This document shows positions 38,817 to 49,780 of a DNA stretch of 64,000 nt, in pieces. Under the pieces are notes generated by a model. The model was given only the letters and a program-made list of their open reading frames with translations, had not been told where the DNA came from and did no database searches. Source of the DNA: Mycogone perniciosa. Its lineage: Eukaryota > Ascomycota > Sordariomycetes > Hypocreales > Hypocreaceae. The DNA lies in the NCBI GenBank assembly GCA_025331125.1, contig JAOALB010000056.1, positions 1-64,000 on the forward strand. Reading direction: 5' to 3'. Position numbers and translations under genes: made by a program. How positions within the stretch are numbered: position 1 is the first letter of the stretch; each line of letters starts with the position of its first letter.

Positions 38817-41800
38817 TGGCACAGACGTGCCTGGCAACAGCTTGCGCTGTTGCCACTTTATATAGTGGAGGATAACCACTAGATAGCCCTTTACAGTCCT
38901 AACATTAATTTAGCTCCTATATACTTTTTTACTTTAACTCTAGTTAACTATTACTTTTATAATAATTGGTAGCAATTTTGCATTTTTTATTATATATAGC
39001 GCAGATTAACGCAGTATACAACACCATTTAATCGCAAAGACAGTTTAAATATACTGCAATACCACCTAGCCTTAAGCGCCAAACATTAATAATAACAATA
39101 ACAGCAATACACTTTATCTAGGATAAAGCAGATCTAAACCGCCTAACTAATTCCAACTATCTTAGCTTTCCTATAGCAGTATAACTTATAATATTTATTA
39201 TTCTAACAGTTGACAGCTGCAGATTTTAATAAACTTTTAAGCTATATTAAGCAATACCTATAAAAATAAATAATTAATATATATCTAGTAAGCTAAAATA
39301 ATAATCTTAATAAGCTAATTTATATAATTAAATAAGTACTGTAAAAGCTAATAAAAGAAGATGAACTATTTTATTAATATATTGAGTCTTTAATAACCCT
39401 GTATATAAAAGGTTATATTAAAGCTATAGCTAAATAAGCAGTTAATATATAATTATAAAGATATTAGTTTAAAGTTTTACCTTTACTGTAGACTAGATTA
39501 TATTTAATATTATCTATTATATAGTATATATAAGCTAGCTTAAAAAGGTAAATTTTAATAATAGTAGTTTCTGCTTTAATTACTTTAAAGGGAGCATAGA
39601 TATAATAGCTGCTGCTTTAATTAATAAAAGTATTATTAATATAGTCTTATAGAAAAAGTCCTTTAATATAATTAATATTATTTAATACTTTTTTTTAAAT
39701 CTATTAGTAATTAATTTCTGTTAATATATAAAAAGAAATTTAGCCTTTTAAATCCTATAGTCTTTTATGTTACTTTTTATAGCCTAATTAATATCTATTA
39801 TACTATTTAAACTATATACTTTACCTTTATAAAATATAGGTTTAAATTTACTGCTATTAAATAGTAGTAATTTTACTATAAACTTAAATATATTAATCTT
39901 AATTTTATTATTAGATATTTTAAATAAAATAAATTTAAAAGGATTTATATTATATTTAAATTCTATTATTTAAAACTAGCTTATATACTTGAATTAAATG
40001 CGCTTTATAAGTAAATATAACGCTATAAGGTTATCCCTATAATATAAAGAAGCCCGCAATAATACATAAAAAGATTATTTATTTTAAAAACTAAAAGTCT
40101 TTAACTTATATAATATTAGTTTATTTAATTAAATAAATAAAGCTAATTTTAATAAAAGTTTAGGCAATATTTATTAAAATAAGCAATTACTTTTTTCTTT
40201 ATATTTAATACAGCTAATTTATTTAAATAATAAAAAAAAGCTTTTATAGGCTTTAAATAACTATAATACTTCTTTAAAAGAACTATATTAATATTTTATA
40301 AACTTAGAAAATCGCTTAAAAAACTAAAACTAAAATAAAGATATTATAATAAGATGCTAGGGCTTATATTATTAAAGGTGTTAGCGACTAGGAGATAATA
40401 GGTTAAATATAAAGGATATTTTAAATAAATAAAATAAAAGCCTATTATAAAGGTCCTTATATATCTACTATATAAATATATAATAAAACTATTATTATTA
40501 TAATATATATAATAAACAGTTAATAGATAATAATTGTTTATAGTGTTAGCGATATTACTTATATTTAAGGGATTAATATTATAGTAAAAAGTATAATAGC
40601 TAAAATAAATATAAAAATAATTATATAGACTTTATCTTTAATATATTTTATAGGCAGTATATATATTAATACCGCTAAAAAAGAAAACAGTATAGTAAAT
40701 AGTATAATAAAACTAATTTATCTTTAAGCCTATTACATATATTATTAGATAAAGACTATAATTATAAATAAGAATATTTAAAATAACAGAAAATTAAATT
40801 TAAATTAAAAGTAATTAAATTTTTTTAATTAATTTTTTTTTTTAAAAAAGAGATTATTTTTTATAAAGGATAGTATATTTATAGAGATATAATACTATTT
40901 ATAAATACCTTTCGCGATTACGATATAATAGGTTAACTGAAGGAGATTAGCGAAGGTATATCCCTTTTATTACGCAAAAAAGCTATGAAATAGTATTAGA
41001 GTTAATTATTAATGCAATAAATAAAAAAGTATAACAAAGGATTTACTTTATATTAATAAATTAATAAAATAAATATAAACTAAATATAAAGGCAGTTAAA
41101 TTTAATAATATATAACTATAAAGAATATATATAAAGCAATTTAGTTTATAAATTTACTATAATAATTACATAATTAATTAAAGTATATAGCCTATAATTT
41201 AATAAAGCAGTAGTATTATAAATATATAATTAATTAATACTATAACTTTAAATAAAAGTTATAAAGCTATGCCTATATATTAAATTATATATTTAGCTAT
41301 TAAAATTCAAGAAAAAGGCTATTATATAATAGGATAGTTTACTATTAATAATAAAATAGTAAAAATAAAGAAATATTAGTAAACTTTAATAAAAAAGCTA
41401 TAATATATTAAGCCGAATAGTATATTAATAACTATAATAATAGCTAGCCTATTAGCCTTTATTATTTTCTTTAATATAATAATTTATAAAAGGATAATAT
41501 ATATTTAGCAGTAATAGTAAAGTAAATAACATAAATATTAATTTAAATTAATTTAATTAAAAAGCTTAGCTAAGTAAATATTATAAGAAATTAATTTTAA
41601 TAAATTTATTTAATTAGCGTTTTAATAAAAATATTAATAAATTAAAGTTTTAATATTTTAATTATATTATAGACTAAGCCTATATTATATATAAAAATAA
41701 CTATATAAATAAAAAGTATAATATTAATATACTTACAGATAATAACCTAGTAATCTAAAACTTAAAGTTAACCTAATATATAAAGATATTAGTGATTTTA

Positions 41801-41935
41801 AATTTATATTTAAAGACTTATAATAAATAAAGGATTTATTTAAGTAAATATAGGCAGCAGTTAAATTTTTACTTATACTTTTAAATATTCTTAAGCGATT
41901 AAAGTATTATTTATATTATAAAGTATTTAATATAT
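38817..41935 (+). mobile_element. Family A transposable element, copy 2, with intact left end
   Basis: The left end TGGCACAGACGTGCC is followed by a perfect 10-bp inverted repeat, TGGCAACAGC/GCTGTTGCCA with a TTGC loop (38,832-38,855). This is the least mutated example of the terminal hairpin in the window. About 150 bp further in, the coding part begins. It is colinear with 79-2,935 and with the inverted copy at 25,898-28,705. The 3' part is missing: at about 41,936 the sequence changes to a Ty3/Gypsy element. No reverse transcriptase motif could be read, so the class is open; the inverted derivative at 11,241-12,045 favours a DNA element. Confidence 0.75.
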
Positions 41936-44149
41936 ATAGTTAGTTAAATATTATAGGTTATAAAACCTATATTAAATATTATAAAAATAAATCTGTACTT
42001 TATTAATATTAATAATTTCTTATCTTAATATAATCTTTATATAATCTATATATTTAAAAAGTTTAATATTTTATTTAACGCGCTCTTTAAACTTCTTTAT
42101 ATAAATAATAATATTTAAGCTTAATTAATAGCAAGGGAAGACTATTTAAATAGTATTTTAGCCCCCTTTAATATAGCCTGCCTAAATATTAAAGTCGCAG
42201 TATATAATAATATTTAGAATAAGTTTATAAAAGAATATAAAAATAACTATAAATATAAAAGAATTATTATATAGCTTTAATACATAAGTAAAACTATTAA
42301 TATAAATAATATATATATTTAAAAAGGCTTAGCTTTTAAGTTCTATAAAGATAAATTACTATTATATAAAGATAAAAATAATATAAAAAGATTATATATT
42401 CCCTGCTTTATAATACAGCTTATTATTAAAGTAGCTTATAATATATAATATTTTAAAATTAAATACATTTAATATAAGTTAAAGGGTTTTATTTTTTTAA
42501 ATATATAATAAAATGTTTATATATATATTAACTATTATTAATATAATATATATAAATAATCCAGATAACCTTTATATAAAGATTTATAGCCTATTATATT
42601 AAAGTTTATGTTATATAACATATAATATATTAATTTTATTTTAATATTACTAGCAATTTTCATAATAGACTTTTTCTTTAAATTGCTAGGATTTAAGAAA
42701 TTTAATATAATTTTTATGGTAATATATAAATCCTTTAAAAAAAGGGAATCTTTTTAAAATATAAAATATATAAGGCAGCTTAATAGGTAAAGGTTTTCTT
42801 TATTTTTTAATAACTAATTAATTAAAGAATTCTAGCCGTAATTATATTAAATAAAGATTATAAATAATTAAGTAATTTATAGTAAAAGTTATTTATAGCT
42901 TTAAAAACTTAATTAATTATAATTATTATATAAGATTTTATAAAAAAGAGTTAATTAAAATTTATTAATGCAATTATTAAAATAGCTATTTTTTTAATAT
43001 TTTTAAATAAATATTCACTATTAATATTATTAATAATTTAATTAGCTTTAAATAATATATTTATTATATCTTTAACCTATTTGCCTAATAAAGTAGTTAT
43101 AGGTTTCCGCCTATAAATGCCTTTAATTTTATTAAAAGATATATTAATTAATAAAAGTAAGATTAATTAATTATTTAACTTTATATATAAATTGTAATAG
43201 TAAAAGGTTAAAATTATAATAGATTTTATTAATGCTAAGTATAAAAGCTATTTTAATAAAGTATATAAGCAGTATTAGTTTATAATAAGTAATATAGTTT
43301 TCCTGCAGCTATATTATAGATATTTAATATTAAAGTAAATATTAAAGTTTAGCTAGCAGAAAATTAGTTTATGAGCTATAAAAAAGAAAATTACTATATA
43401 TATATAAAATTAAGCTTTTAATTTATTAAAGGATTTACTTAGTAGTTTTAATTATATAGTTAAAAGTAGCGCTAATAAATAAAGATCTTTTTAATAAGTT
43501 AAAGTTAAATATTATTAAAGCTGTCTATATAGAAAGAGATATAAAAGAGTAGTAATTTTATAAAATTAAGGCTTTATTAATTAAAAGAATATACTATAAT
43601 AAAGTAGAATATTTAATAAAATAGAAACGTTATATAGTAGAGTATAATAAATAATATAATAAAGACTTATTATAATAAATATAAATATATTAATTAAATT
43701 TTTTTAAAAGCTAAAAATAAAAGTAAGGCGTTTAATATAATAATAGGGAAACTAATAGCTGCTAGTATTAAAAGAGATTAAGCCTATATTAATAAAGGAT
43801 TATTAATTTTCTCCTCGCCTAATAGCCTAATAGGTAGTTTTTTTTCCTTTTTACCTTTTAAATTCTATTATTATATATATATTTACAGTACCTAATATAG
43901 CTTTATTAAAGGAATAAAACTATGTTATTTATTATTATTTACTTTTACAATATATTTATTCTTACTTTTATTTTTTACTTTATTGGTATCTATAACAGCT
44001 GCACTATTATTTAATATATAGGGATAGTTAAAGATTAAAATTGTAGATTACTGCTCCCTTTTAAATTAAAGGATTTTAATATTTTACCCAGTAATTTAAT
44101 ATATAACGCTATAAAAAAAGTAGTAGTAATATACTATATTTAAGCAATA
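41936..44149 (+). mobile_element. Ty3/Gypsy retrotransposon 3' half with integrase and chromodomain (chromovirus clade), RIP-degraded
   Basis: One plus-strand frame runs from about 42,100 to 43,700 without any shift: codons at 42,389, 42,668 and 43,604 are all in phase. It is interrupted only by TAA/TAG/TGA of the kind RIP produces. It carries features of a fungal Gypsy integrase. RLYIP (42,389) marks the zinc-binding region. A motif with the first catalytic aspartate, IIDFF, is at about 42,662, followed by LLGF. A C-terminal VEYLIK followed by KRY is at about 43,604, the hallmark of a chromodomain. The protease, reverse transcriptase and RNase H parts are missing; the frame starts in the RNase H-integrase linker. 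No long terminal repeat was recognised. Chromodomain integrases bind heterochromatic histone marks, which would suit insertion in this region. Confidence 0.72.
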
Positions 44150-44662
44150 AATATATTGTAAATACATATATTTCTATTTATATATAACTTTTAATTTTAC
44201 CTTACTTAATTTTCAGCCAATTCCTTATATCCTATAATAGCAGCTTTATTACAGGCTTCTCAAGGTAGTGGCCGAGGCCGACTATAAGGTCGGCCTTATA
44301 GTCAGCCTTATAGCCAAGGCAGGGCGGCTATATTATTATTACGGGCTTTATAATGCAATAATATAATAAGTATAGAACTTAAAGAGGTTATCCTAGCTAT
44401 ATAGGATACTATATTATAGGCTATATAAAGGAGTATATAAAAGGGCTAAAGTATATATAGCTATTAGGCTAATAAATAAAAAGCAGTAATTAAGGATTTT
44501 ATATAATAAATTAATAATAATATAATTGTATGCGCTTTATTATATTTCCTATTATTGATGTATTTTAATTTATTTATATTATTTTATTAATATATATTAG
44601 ATTTTAATGGTAGGGTATAGGCAGTAGTGAAAGTGGGGCAAATTTAAAAGTTATATGCAAAT

Positions 44663-44698
<36 letters not shown>

Positions 44699-44708
44699 TA
44701 ATTCTCTT
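44150..44708 (+). mobile_element. Family B derived MITE (0.55 kb) with well-preserved interior
   Basis: The element has the family B left end (CATATATTTCTATTTATATATAAC) and right end (inverted, closing with ATATAAATAGTAATTCTC), including a long (TA)n stretch at 44,668-44,692. Only the terminal 100 bp on the left and about 450 bp on the right of the parent remain. Bases 44,262-44,345 are GC-rich and keep tandem and inverted GGCCGACTATAAGG/CCTTATAGTC motifs that appear AT-converted in the larger copies. This suggests it was too short, too young or too solitary to be mutated. Confidence 0.8.
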
Positions 44709-45640
44709 AATATATTATTTATTTACTAATACTTATCCCCCCTTTTTATAATTAGTTTTCAACCTCCTTTATTTCTTTTTAAAGTTATAGCGATTTACTT
44801 ATAAAAGGCACTAGCTTTAAGTAAATAATATAAAAAAGGGACCTAGAATTATTTATTTAAAACTAAAGAAAAAAGGAAAAAAGACCTAAAGCTAGCTAGC
44901 CTTAAATAATAGCTATTTATATAATTAATATATAAATTATATATATACCTATAACTAAATTAAATATATATATATTTTATTTAAGCTTTTAGTTTATAAT
45001 ATTACTTCCTCTTTAAAAGTAATTATTTAAAACTTTTATTTAAACAATAATTAATGAAGTTTTTAGTTTTTTTACTATTACCTTTTTATAATATATTAAT
45101 TATAGTTTATAACTTTATAATTTAAGTAATTTATAGTTTTAATAAATTTAAATAAAATTAATTTTATATTAACTTTACTTTATATTTTTAAACTTAATAA
45201 TTAAATAAACCATAATAAATAAACTTTTTATTATTTTATTACTTTTACTTTAATATTAATATTACTTTTTATTTAATTTTTAATATTTTCATTTATTTTT
45301 ATTATATTTAAAGCCTTTTCTAATTTATTAAATATAGTCTTTTTATTAATATATTAATCTATTTTTTTAATTTAATAAATTTAATTTATATAAAAGTTAA
45401 AAAATGTCTATCCCTTTTACATTTTTTTAATAATTTTTATAACTTTTATATAATATTATTTATATTAATATTAAAATTCTTTTATTTATTTAATTATTAT
45501 ATTTACATTATTCTATAGATACCTATTATATAATATATCTACTAAACAATTAAATAATACATCTAATTAAGTTATACATTTCAATCTAAACCTTCATTTA
45601 TCTATGAATGTATTTATAAATATCAGCATAGTTATTGCTT
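44709..45640. other. AT-rich DNA at the edge of the gene-free block
   Basis: No gene is seen. The segment is AT-rich with long runs of T on the plus strand. Composition changes sharply near 45,650, after which CpG is common again. No element ends were recognised. Confidence 0.5.
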
Positions 45641-45690
45641 TCCCTGTATCTTTTAATTTAACTCCGCCTTATTTCCATAACACCCCGATC

Positions 45691-45750
45691 TCCTGTCCAC
45701 TCGCGCCCACTCGCGTTCGCCTGCGTTCACCCGCGTTCACTCGCGTCCCT
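45691..45750. repeat. 10-bp tandem repeat (YCGCGTTCAC) upstream of the CENP-A gene
   Basis: Six imperfect, perfectly phased 10-bp units lie between the AT-rich block and the start codon at 45,833. Consensus units include TCGCGCCCAC, CTGCGTTCAC and CCGCGTTCAC. The array is CpG-rich, in stark contrast with the AT-rich DNA 50 bp away. Its position fits the promoter or 5' UTR of the CENP-A gene. Several units contain CGCGT, the core of the yeast MCB cell-cycle element, but none has the full ACGCGT, so a regulatory role is only a guess. Confidence 0.8.
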
Positions 45751-45832
45751 GGCTTTATTTCTTCTAATTTCTCCACAGACTTGGGCAAGCTGAATTGTCC
45801 TGTGTATTCAAAGCTCCAACTCTTTCAAGCTG

Positions 45833-46354
45833 ATGCCACGTAAACAGAGAACATCTGGTGCCTCGCTGAAATGGCGCCCACGGCCAGGCGACATACAACG
45901 TACGTATATTTCTTGTCCTGAGGTGGTCACTCTCCGCTGACACTCCCTTAGCTGGTGATCCTGTCCCTACTCGCCAAAAAAGGCGATATCGGCCGGGCAC
46001 CGTCGCCTTGCGTGAAATAAGGCAGTACCAGGGCAATACAAAATTATTGCTCCTCAAACTCCCGTTCATGCGCCTAGTTAGTATTGGAAAAAGGAATTTG
46101 GTTTCTATTCCATCTAAGCCATTTTGACACGTGTCTAGGTTCGAGAAATCGGCATGCATTGCCGTCCGAGAGGGAGGGAATTCCGATGGCAAAGCCAAGC
46201 TATTCAGGCGTTACAAGAAGCCGCGGAAGCTTTCATGGTTCATCTGTTTGAGGACGCGCAACTTTGTGCTGTTCATGCGAAGAGGGTCACTCTCATGCAG
46301 AAGGACATTCAGCTCGCACGAAGAATCCGAGGTATCTGGGGTGGTCTGGGTTGA
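45833..46354 (+). CDS. cnpA: Centromeric histone H3 variant (CENP-A/CenH3)
   Basis: This is the histone that replaces H3 in centromeric nucleosomes and marks where the kinetochore forms. I read three exons: 45,833-45,899, 45,952-46,076 and 46,139-46,354 (introns 52 and 62 nt; the second uses a GTTAGT donor), giving 135 aa. The short basic tail starts MPRKQRTSG. The histone fold begins near residue 35 with RRYRPGTVALREI, then KLPFMRLVREI. Its C-terminal half contains FRWQSQAIQALQEAAEAF, VHLFEDAQLCAVHAKRVTL and KDIQLARRIRG, and it ends GGLG. The tryptophan before the alpha-2 helix, the extra loop-1 residues and the GLG terminus separate it from canonical H3 and match the CENP-A family. It is the first gene after the 45-kb AT-rich block and is convergent with rat1. 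Exon 1/2 boundaries are inferred from frame and family fit. Confidence 0.93.
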
Positions 46355-46732
46355 TGTAATGAACTGTCGAGGAGTGTGGGGAATCTTCTTCTTTGGCGTG
46401 GTGTTCAGGCGTTCAACTACACATGGCATCAGGCTTGCCTTCGGAACATTTACACTGTATTGTCCAATTTGCTGATGTGCCTTATCAAGTTCTGATGACC
46501 AAAGTAAGGCCTCCAGTTCCGCACTGATGGCCGCCATATCCTTCATATTCACGTCCATATATCTAAGTAGGCAATAATGGTTTGATACCGGGACTCTCTT
46601 GCATGTTGACGCCACAGTCCTATTACGATGCGGTGACTACCTCATTAGTTTAATCTAGTTCGACAGACATGATTCAAACTGTCCTCTGCGTGGACTAACC
46701 CTTCCCTGTGTACCATAGCCAACTTCTCTTCA
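46355..46732. other. Intergenic region between convergent cnpA and rat1
   Basis: This 378-bp stretch must hold both 3' UTRs. A 134-codon minus-strand open frame (46,211-46,615) covers it and runs antisense into exon 3 of cnpA. It contains a plausible peptide (MKDMAAISAELEALLWSSEL near 46,543). It is in phase with the end of rat1 if a GTAATG donor at the rat1 stop codon were used. I regard it as unproven. Confidence 0.5.
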
Positions 46733-49700
46733 TTACCTGCCACCACGGCTATTCCAGTGGGCGCCATTAGAGGGAGTCTGCATGTTGGAAGTGCTACCAC
46801 CCCTGCCATACCTGGTGTGTTCGTCCCTATTTCCAGACCGTGACCATTGATTCTGGACATAGGCTGGAGGAGGAGGTGGCACTCCCATACCAAATCCAGG
46901 TGCTCCCGGAGGAGGGGGCTGCCACGCAACCGGTGGTGGGACAGAATGTGGAGGCAAGGCTTGATCCGATTGCGGATAGTCATTTGAATTACGTCCCGTC
47001 CATGGCCTTCGTGCATCGCCAGGGCCATAGTGAATTGGTTCGCGTCGGCCACTGTTGTAATTAGTTCGTCCCAAAGGCACACCGCCGTAACTACGCCCTG
47101 ATCGACTAGCCTTGCCACGGAGGACCTCAATTTCACTTCGTGTCAAGGCTGGGGTTGGCATCTGTACTCCTCGTAACAGCATTGATTTGTGAGTTTGGGA
47201 TGTTGGGGGCATCTCATAATAGACACTGCAGCTGTTAGTTGAGTCTATATTGATACCAAACACCGATAAATATTACCTAACGGATCGATCGAAATCTATG
47301 TCAGGCATAGCTCGTCGCTCCAAAGGATAGCAGAGTGCCCCATGTGGAACATAATCGTCCTGCTTTTCAACTTTCCCTGATAGACCATCACTGGCCTTGG
47401 GGTTGAGACTGAATTTTGAACAGCCCTGCTTCTTCGAATAGAAATGCGTTAGAATATCATCATAAAGGCTCTCGTGGCTGTCCGACAACAACAGAACATC
47501 TCTTCCGACACTGTTTCGGGCTGCATCTTTAGGGCTTAGCATGGGATACTTCTGCTGGACCGCTTTAAGCAATCGCGGCATATCAATGAATGGTAGCAGA
47601 GCAATCCCCTGCCATGCCATCTTTTTGCCATTCAGGTCAATCTCAAATTCCTCTGGATAGAAGTCGATGATCTCGCTATCCTTGTTTGTCATGAGTTCGT
47701 GAAATACTTCCGGAAGTGCATGTCGGGATGCTGCAGGCAAGACACTCATCAGCTGTTCGAATGGCCTAGATATCTTTCCCTTTTCGAAGGCAATGTCCAT
47801 TTTCCCGAGATCTTTAAAATCAGCGGCGAAGGGGGCGTAATGGTATGGATAATACCACTCCCACGAGGGACATCCTTGGAAGTAGTACAGCAACACCCAC
47901 GCGAGTCCCTCCACATATGCTTGCGCTACCTCGTGTCGAAAGGCAGTGTCTTGAGGGTTTTTGTGGAACTTTTGTTGATAGTATCGATCCGCGTAGCCAT
48001 CTTCCCACAGCCGAACAGAATCAATTGGGCCATCTTCCGGCTTGGCCAGGTTATTGGGCCTTGACAGATCCCCCAATGGAGAGTTGGTGGTGTCATCCAG
48101 GTTCGTTGCCTTTCTTTTGCCGAGAGTCGAGGTTGGTGTTGCATCATCACTGGTCGGCGGGTTCGATGCATGTTCACCTCGGAGTCGATCTCTTAATACA
48201 CTGGCCGCATTCTTGTTGGCGACGTTCGCTTCCTGCACACCACCACGATTGACGACTAAATCATGCGTGAGAGTACGAGGAGGCTCTGTTGGATACGAGG
48301 CGATGGGGTAGAGTGGTAAACCTTTGGCAGGATCTGCATGGCCGTTCTGCTTATTCATGGACCCTCCATGTGGCCCGGCTCTTACGTTAGCATCATTCTG
48401 GAACTTTCGTCGTTTAGCTGATGCTTCTCGGCGATCTTCTTGCTCCTTTCTGCGCTTGAAAATGGCGCTTTCCTGTTTTGCAAGTCCATCTAGAATGCAC
48501 TGTGCCCTTTCCAAGTCAATATGTCCATCTTTCGTCACATATCCACCCATTGATGCTAAATTATCTCGCCAAATTGCTGTCAAGGTGTCGATACCATGCT
48601 CCCGAATTTCTAGAGCCGGCAGATGTGGTAAGAAGTCATTGCCGACAAAGCAACACATGAATATCCAGTCATCAAGAGCCCGCTCAAGGTCGAATTTAAA
48701 AGGCAAGCCTGGAACGGCCAACTCTGCGGCGAGATACTCTCTGAGCACGGAGACATGTAGCCATATGAAGGGCTTAAGAACGGGGGGGCTGTCCTTTTCC
48801 TTTTCGTCAGTTGTACCCTCGTTCAGTCTTGCCTCACCGCGACAATTGCGCGCTTCATGACCCTTCTGCCCACAAAGCTTGCATGCCCTGGCTTTGCTAT
48901 CCTGAGAGAAGACGTCTTCGCGCAAAACTCGAAAGTGAGGTTCATGTGTAGCGAGGCCCAACATAATGAGATCGGCATCTAGCCCATAAATGACATGACG
49001 AGTATTGGGATCGTAATTGGGAGAAGCACGTTGCGATCGGACGAAGGACATGATCTTGTGTTCGCCTTCACCGGGAACAGTGGCATCGGAAATGATGATC
49101 TTGAGTCTTGCCCAAGCTGGATCGGTGTTCAACTTGTACTGACACCAATATCGTAAGCTCACAGCGAGTATATCCATAAACGGAGTGCCTGGTGTAATAG
49201 AATTGGAATCGAATGCCTTTTTGACGATCATTTCCGAGTTCTCAGCTGGAAAAACACCACCATTTTGACGTTTCAGCAGCCCCAGGAGCTCTTGTTTATC
49301 CGCTTCTTTCTCCTGGGCCTCTTGGGCTGAGCGAAAACGTCTGGATCTCTGTTGGTTCATTTTGGCTCGAGGTGCCACACCATCTGATGGAATCAGTCAG
49401 CGGAAGAAATAAAGAAAGAAAAGGAGCATGCAAACTAGAGGCACATCCATGGGCATAGAACGTTACATACCAACTGCGATCATCAGAATCTTGCGCGGCC
49501 GTACCATGTTAACAACACGATCGGTGTACTTGAAGACCTCCAACATCATCTCTTCTTCGTCTTTCGGTGCAGGTCTGTCCTCAGGATGGGAGCAAGGGTG
49601 GACGATGCCGTTCATGTCAAGATATAGATTGTCAAGCTCCTCTCCGTTAGGATTGGGCTGGGTGGTGTCAACGGGTATTGTGGTGCCATCTTCCATTACC

Positions 49701-49780
49701 AGCGGTTGATCCTCTATCACCGGAGAAATGATTTTTGGATACTTGTTGGATAGCCATCGGAAAGCGGCGGGGATACCCAT
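46733..49780 (-). CDS. rat1: Nuclear 5'-3' exoribonuclease Rat1/Xrn2 (Dhp1)
   Basis: This enzyme degrades 5'-monophosphate RNA in the nucleus, acting in RNA polymerase II termination and rRNA processing. Exons are 49,471-49,780, 47,277-49,383 and 46,733-47,225 (introns 87 and 51 nt), giving 969 aa. It begins MGIPAAFRWLSNKYPKI, typical of XRN nucleases. Catalytic-core motifs are YLDMNGIVHPC (about 53-63), AVDGVAPRAKMNQQR (about 102-116), DATVPGEGEHKIM (203-215) and YGLDADLIMLGL (236-247). A CCHC zinc knuckle (CKLCGQKGHEARNC, 271-284) is the fungal Rat1 hallmark. The C terminus is rich in Pro, Gly and Arg, as in other family members. It shares a 658-bp divergent promoter with uso1. The final exon ends GGCAG/GTAATG, which resembles a splice donor, so a further 3' exon cannot be excluded. 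Confidence 0.96.

Noticed and set aside
1..45600. Possible telomere or subtelomere
   Set aside because: No TTAGGG/CCCTAA array was seen, and the flanking genes are conserved housekeeping genes, not the usual subtelomeric set.
45764..46198. 144-codon minus-strand open frame
   Set aside because: It lies antisense across exons 1-3 and both introns of the CENP-A gene, and its peptide has no family-like features.
46131..46475. 114-codon plus-strand open frame overlapping cnpA exon 3
   Set aside because: It is in a different frame from the clear histone-fold sequence and is a shadow of that exon.
47699..48860. Several plus-strand frames inside rat1
   Set aside because: All are antisense to a continuous, strongly conserved exonuclease exon.
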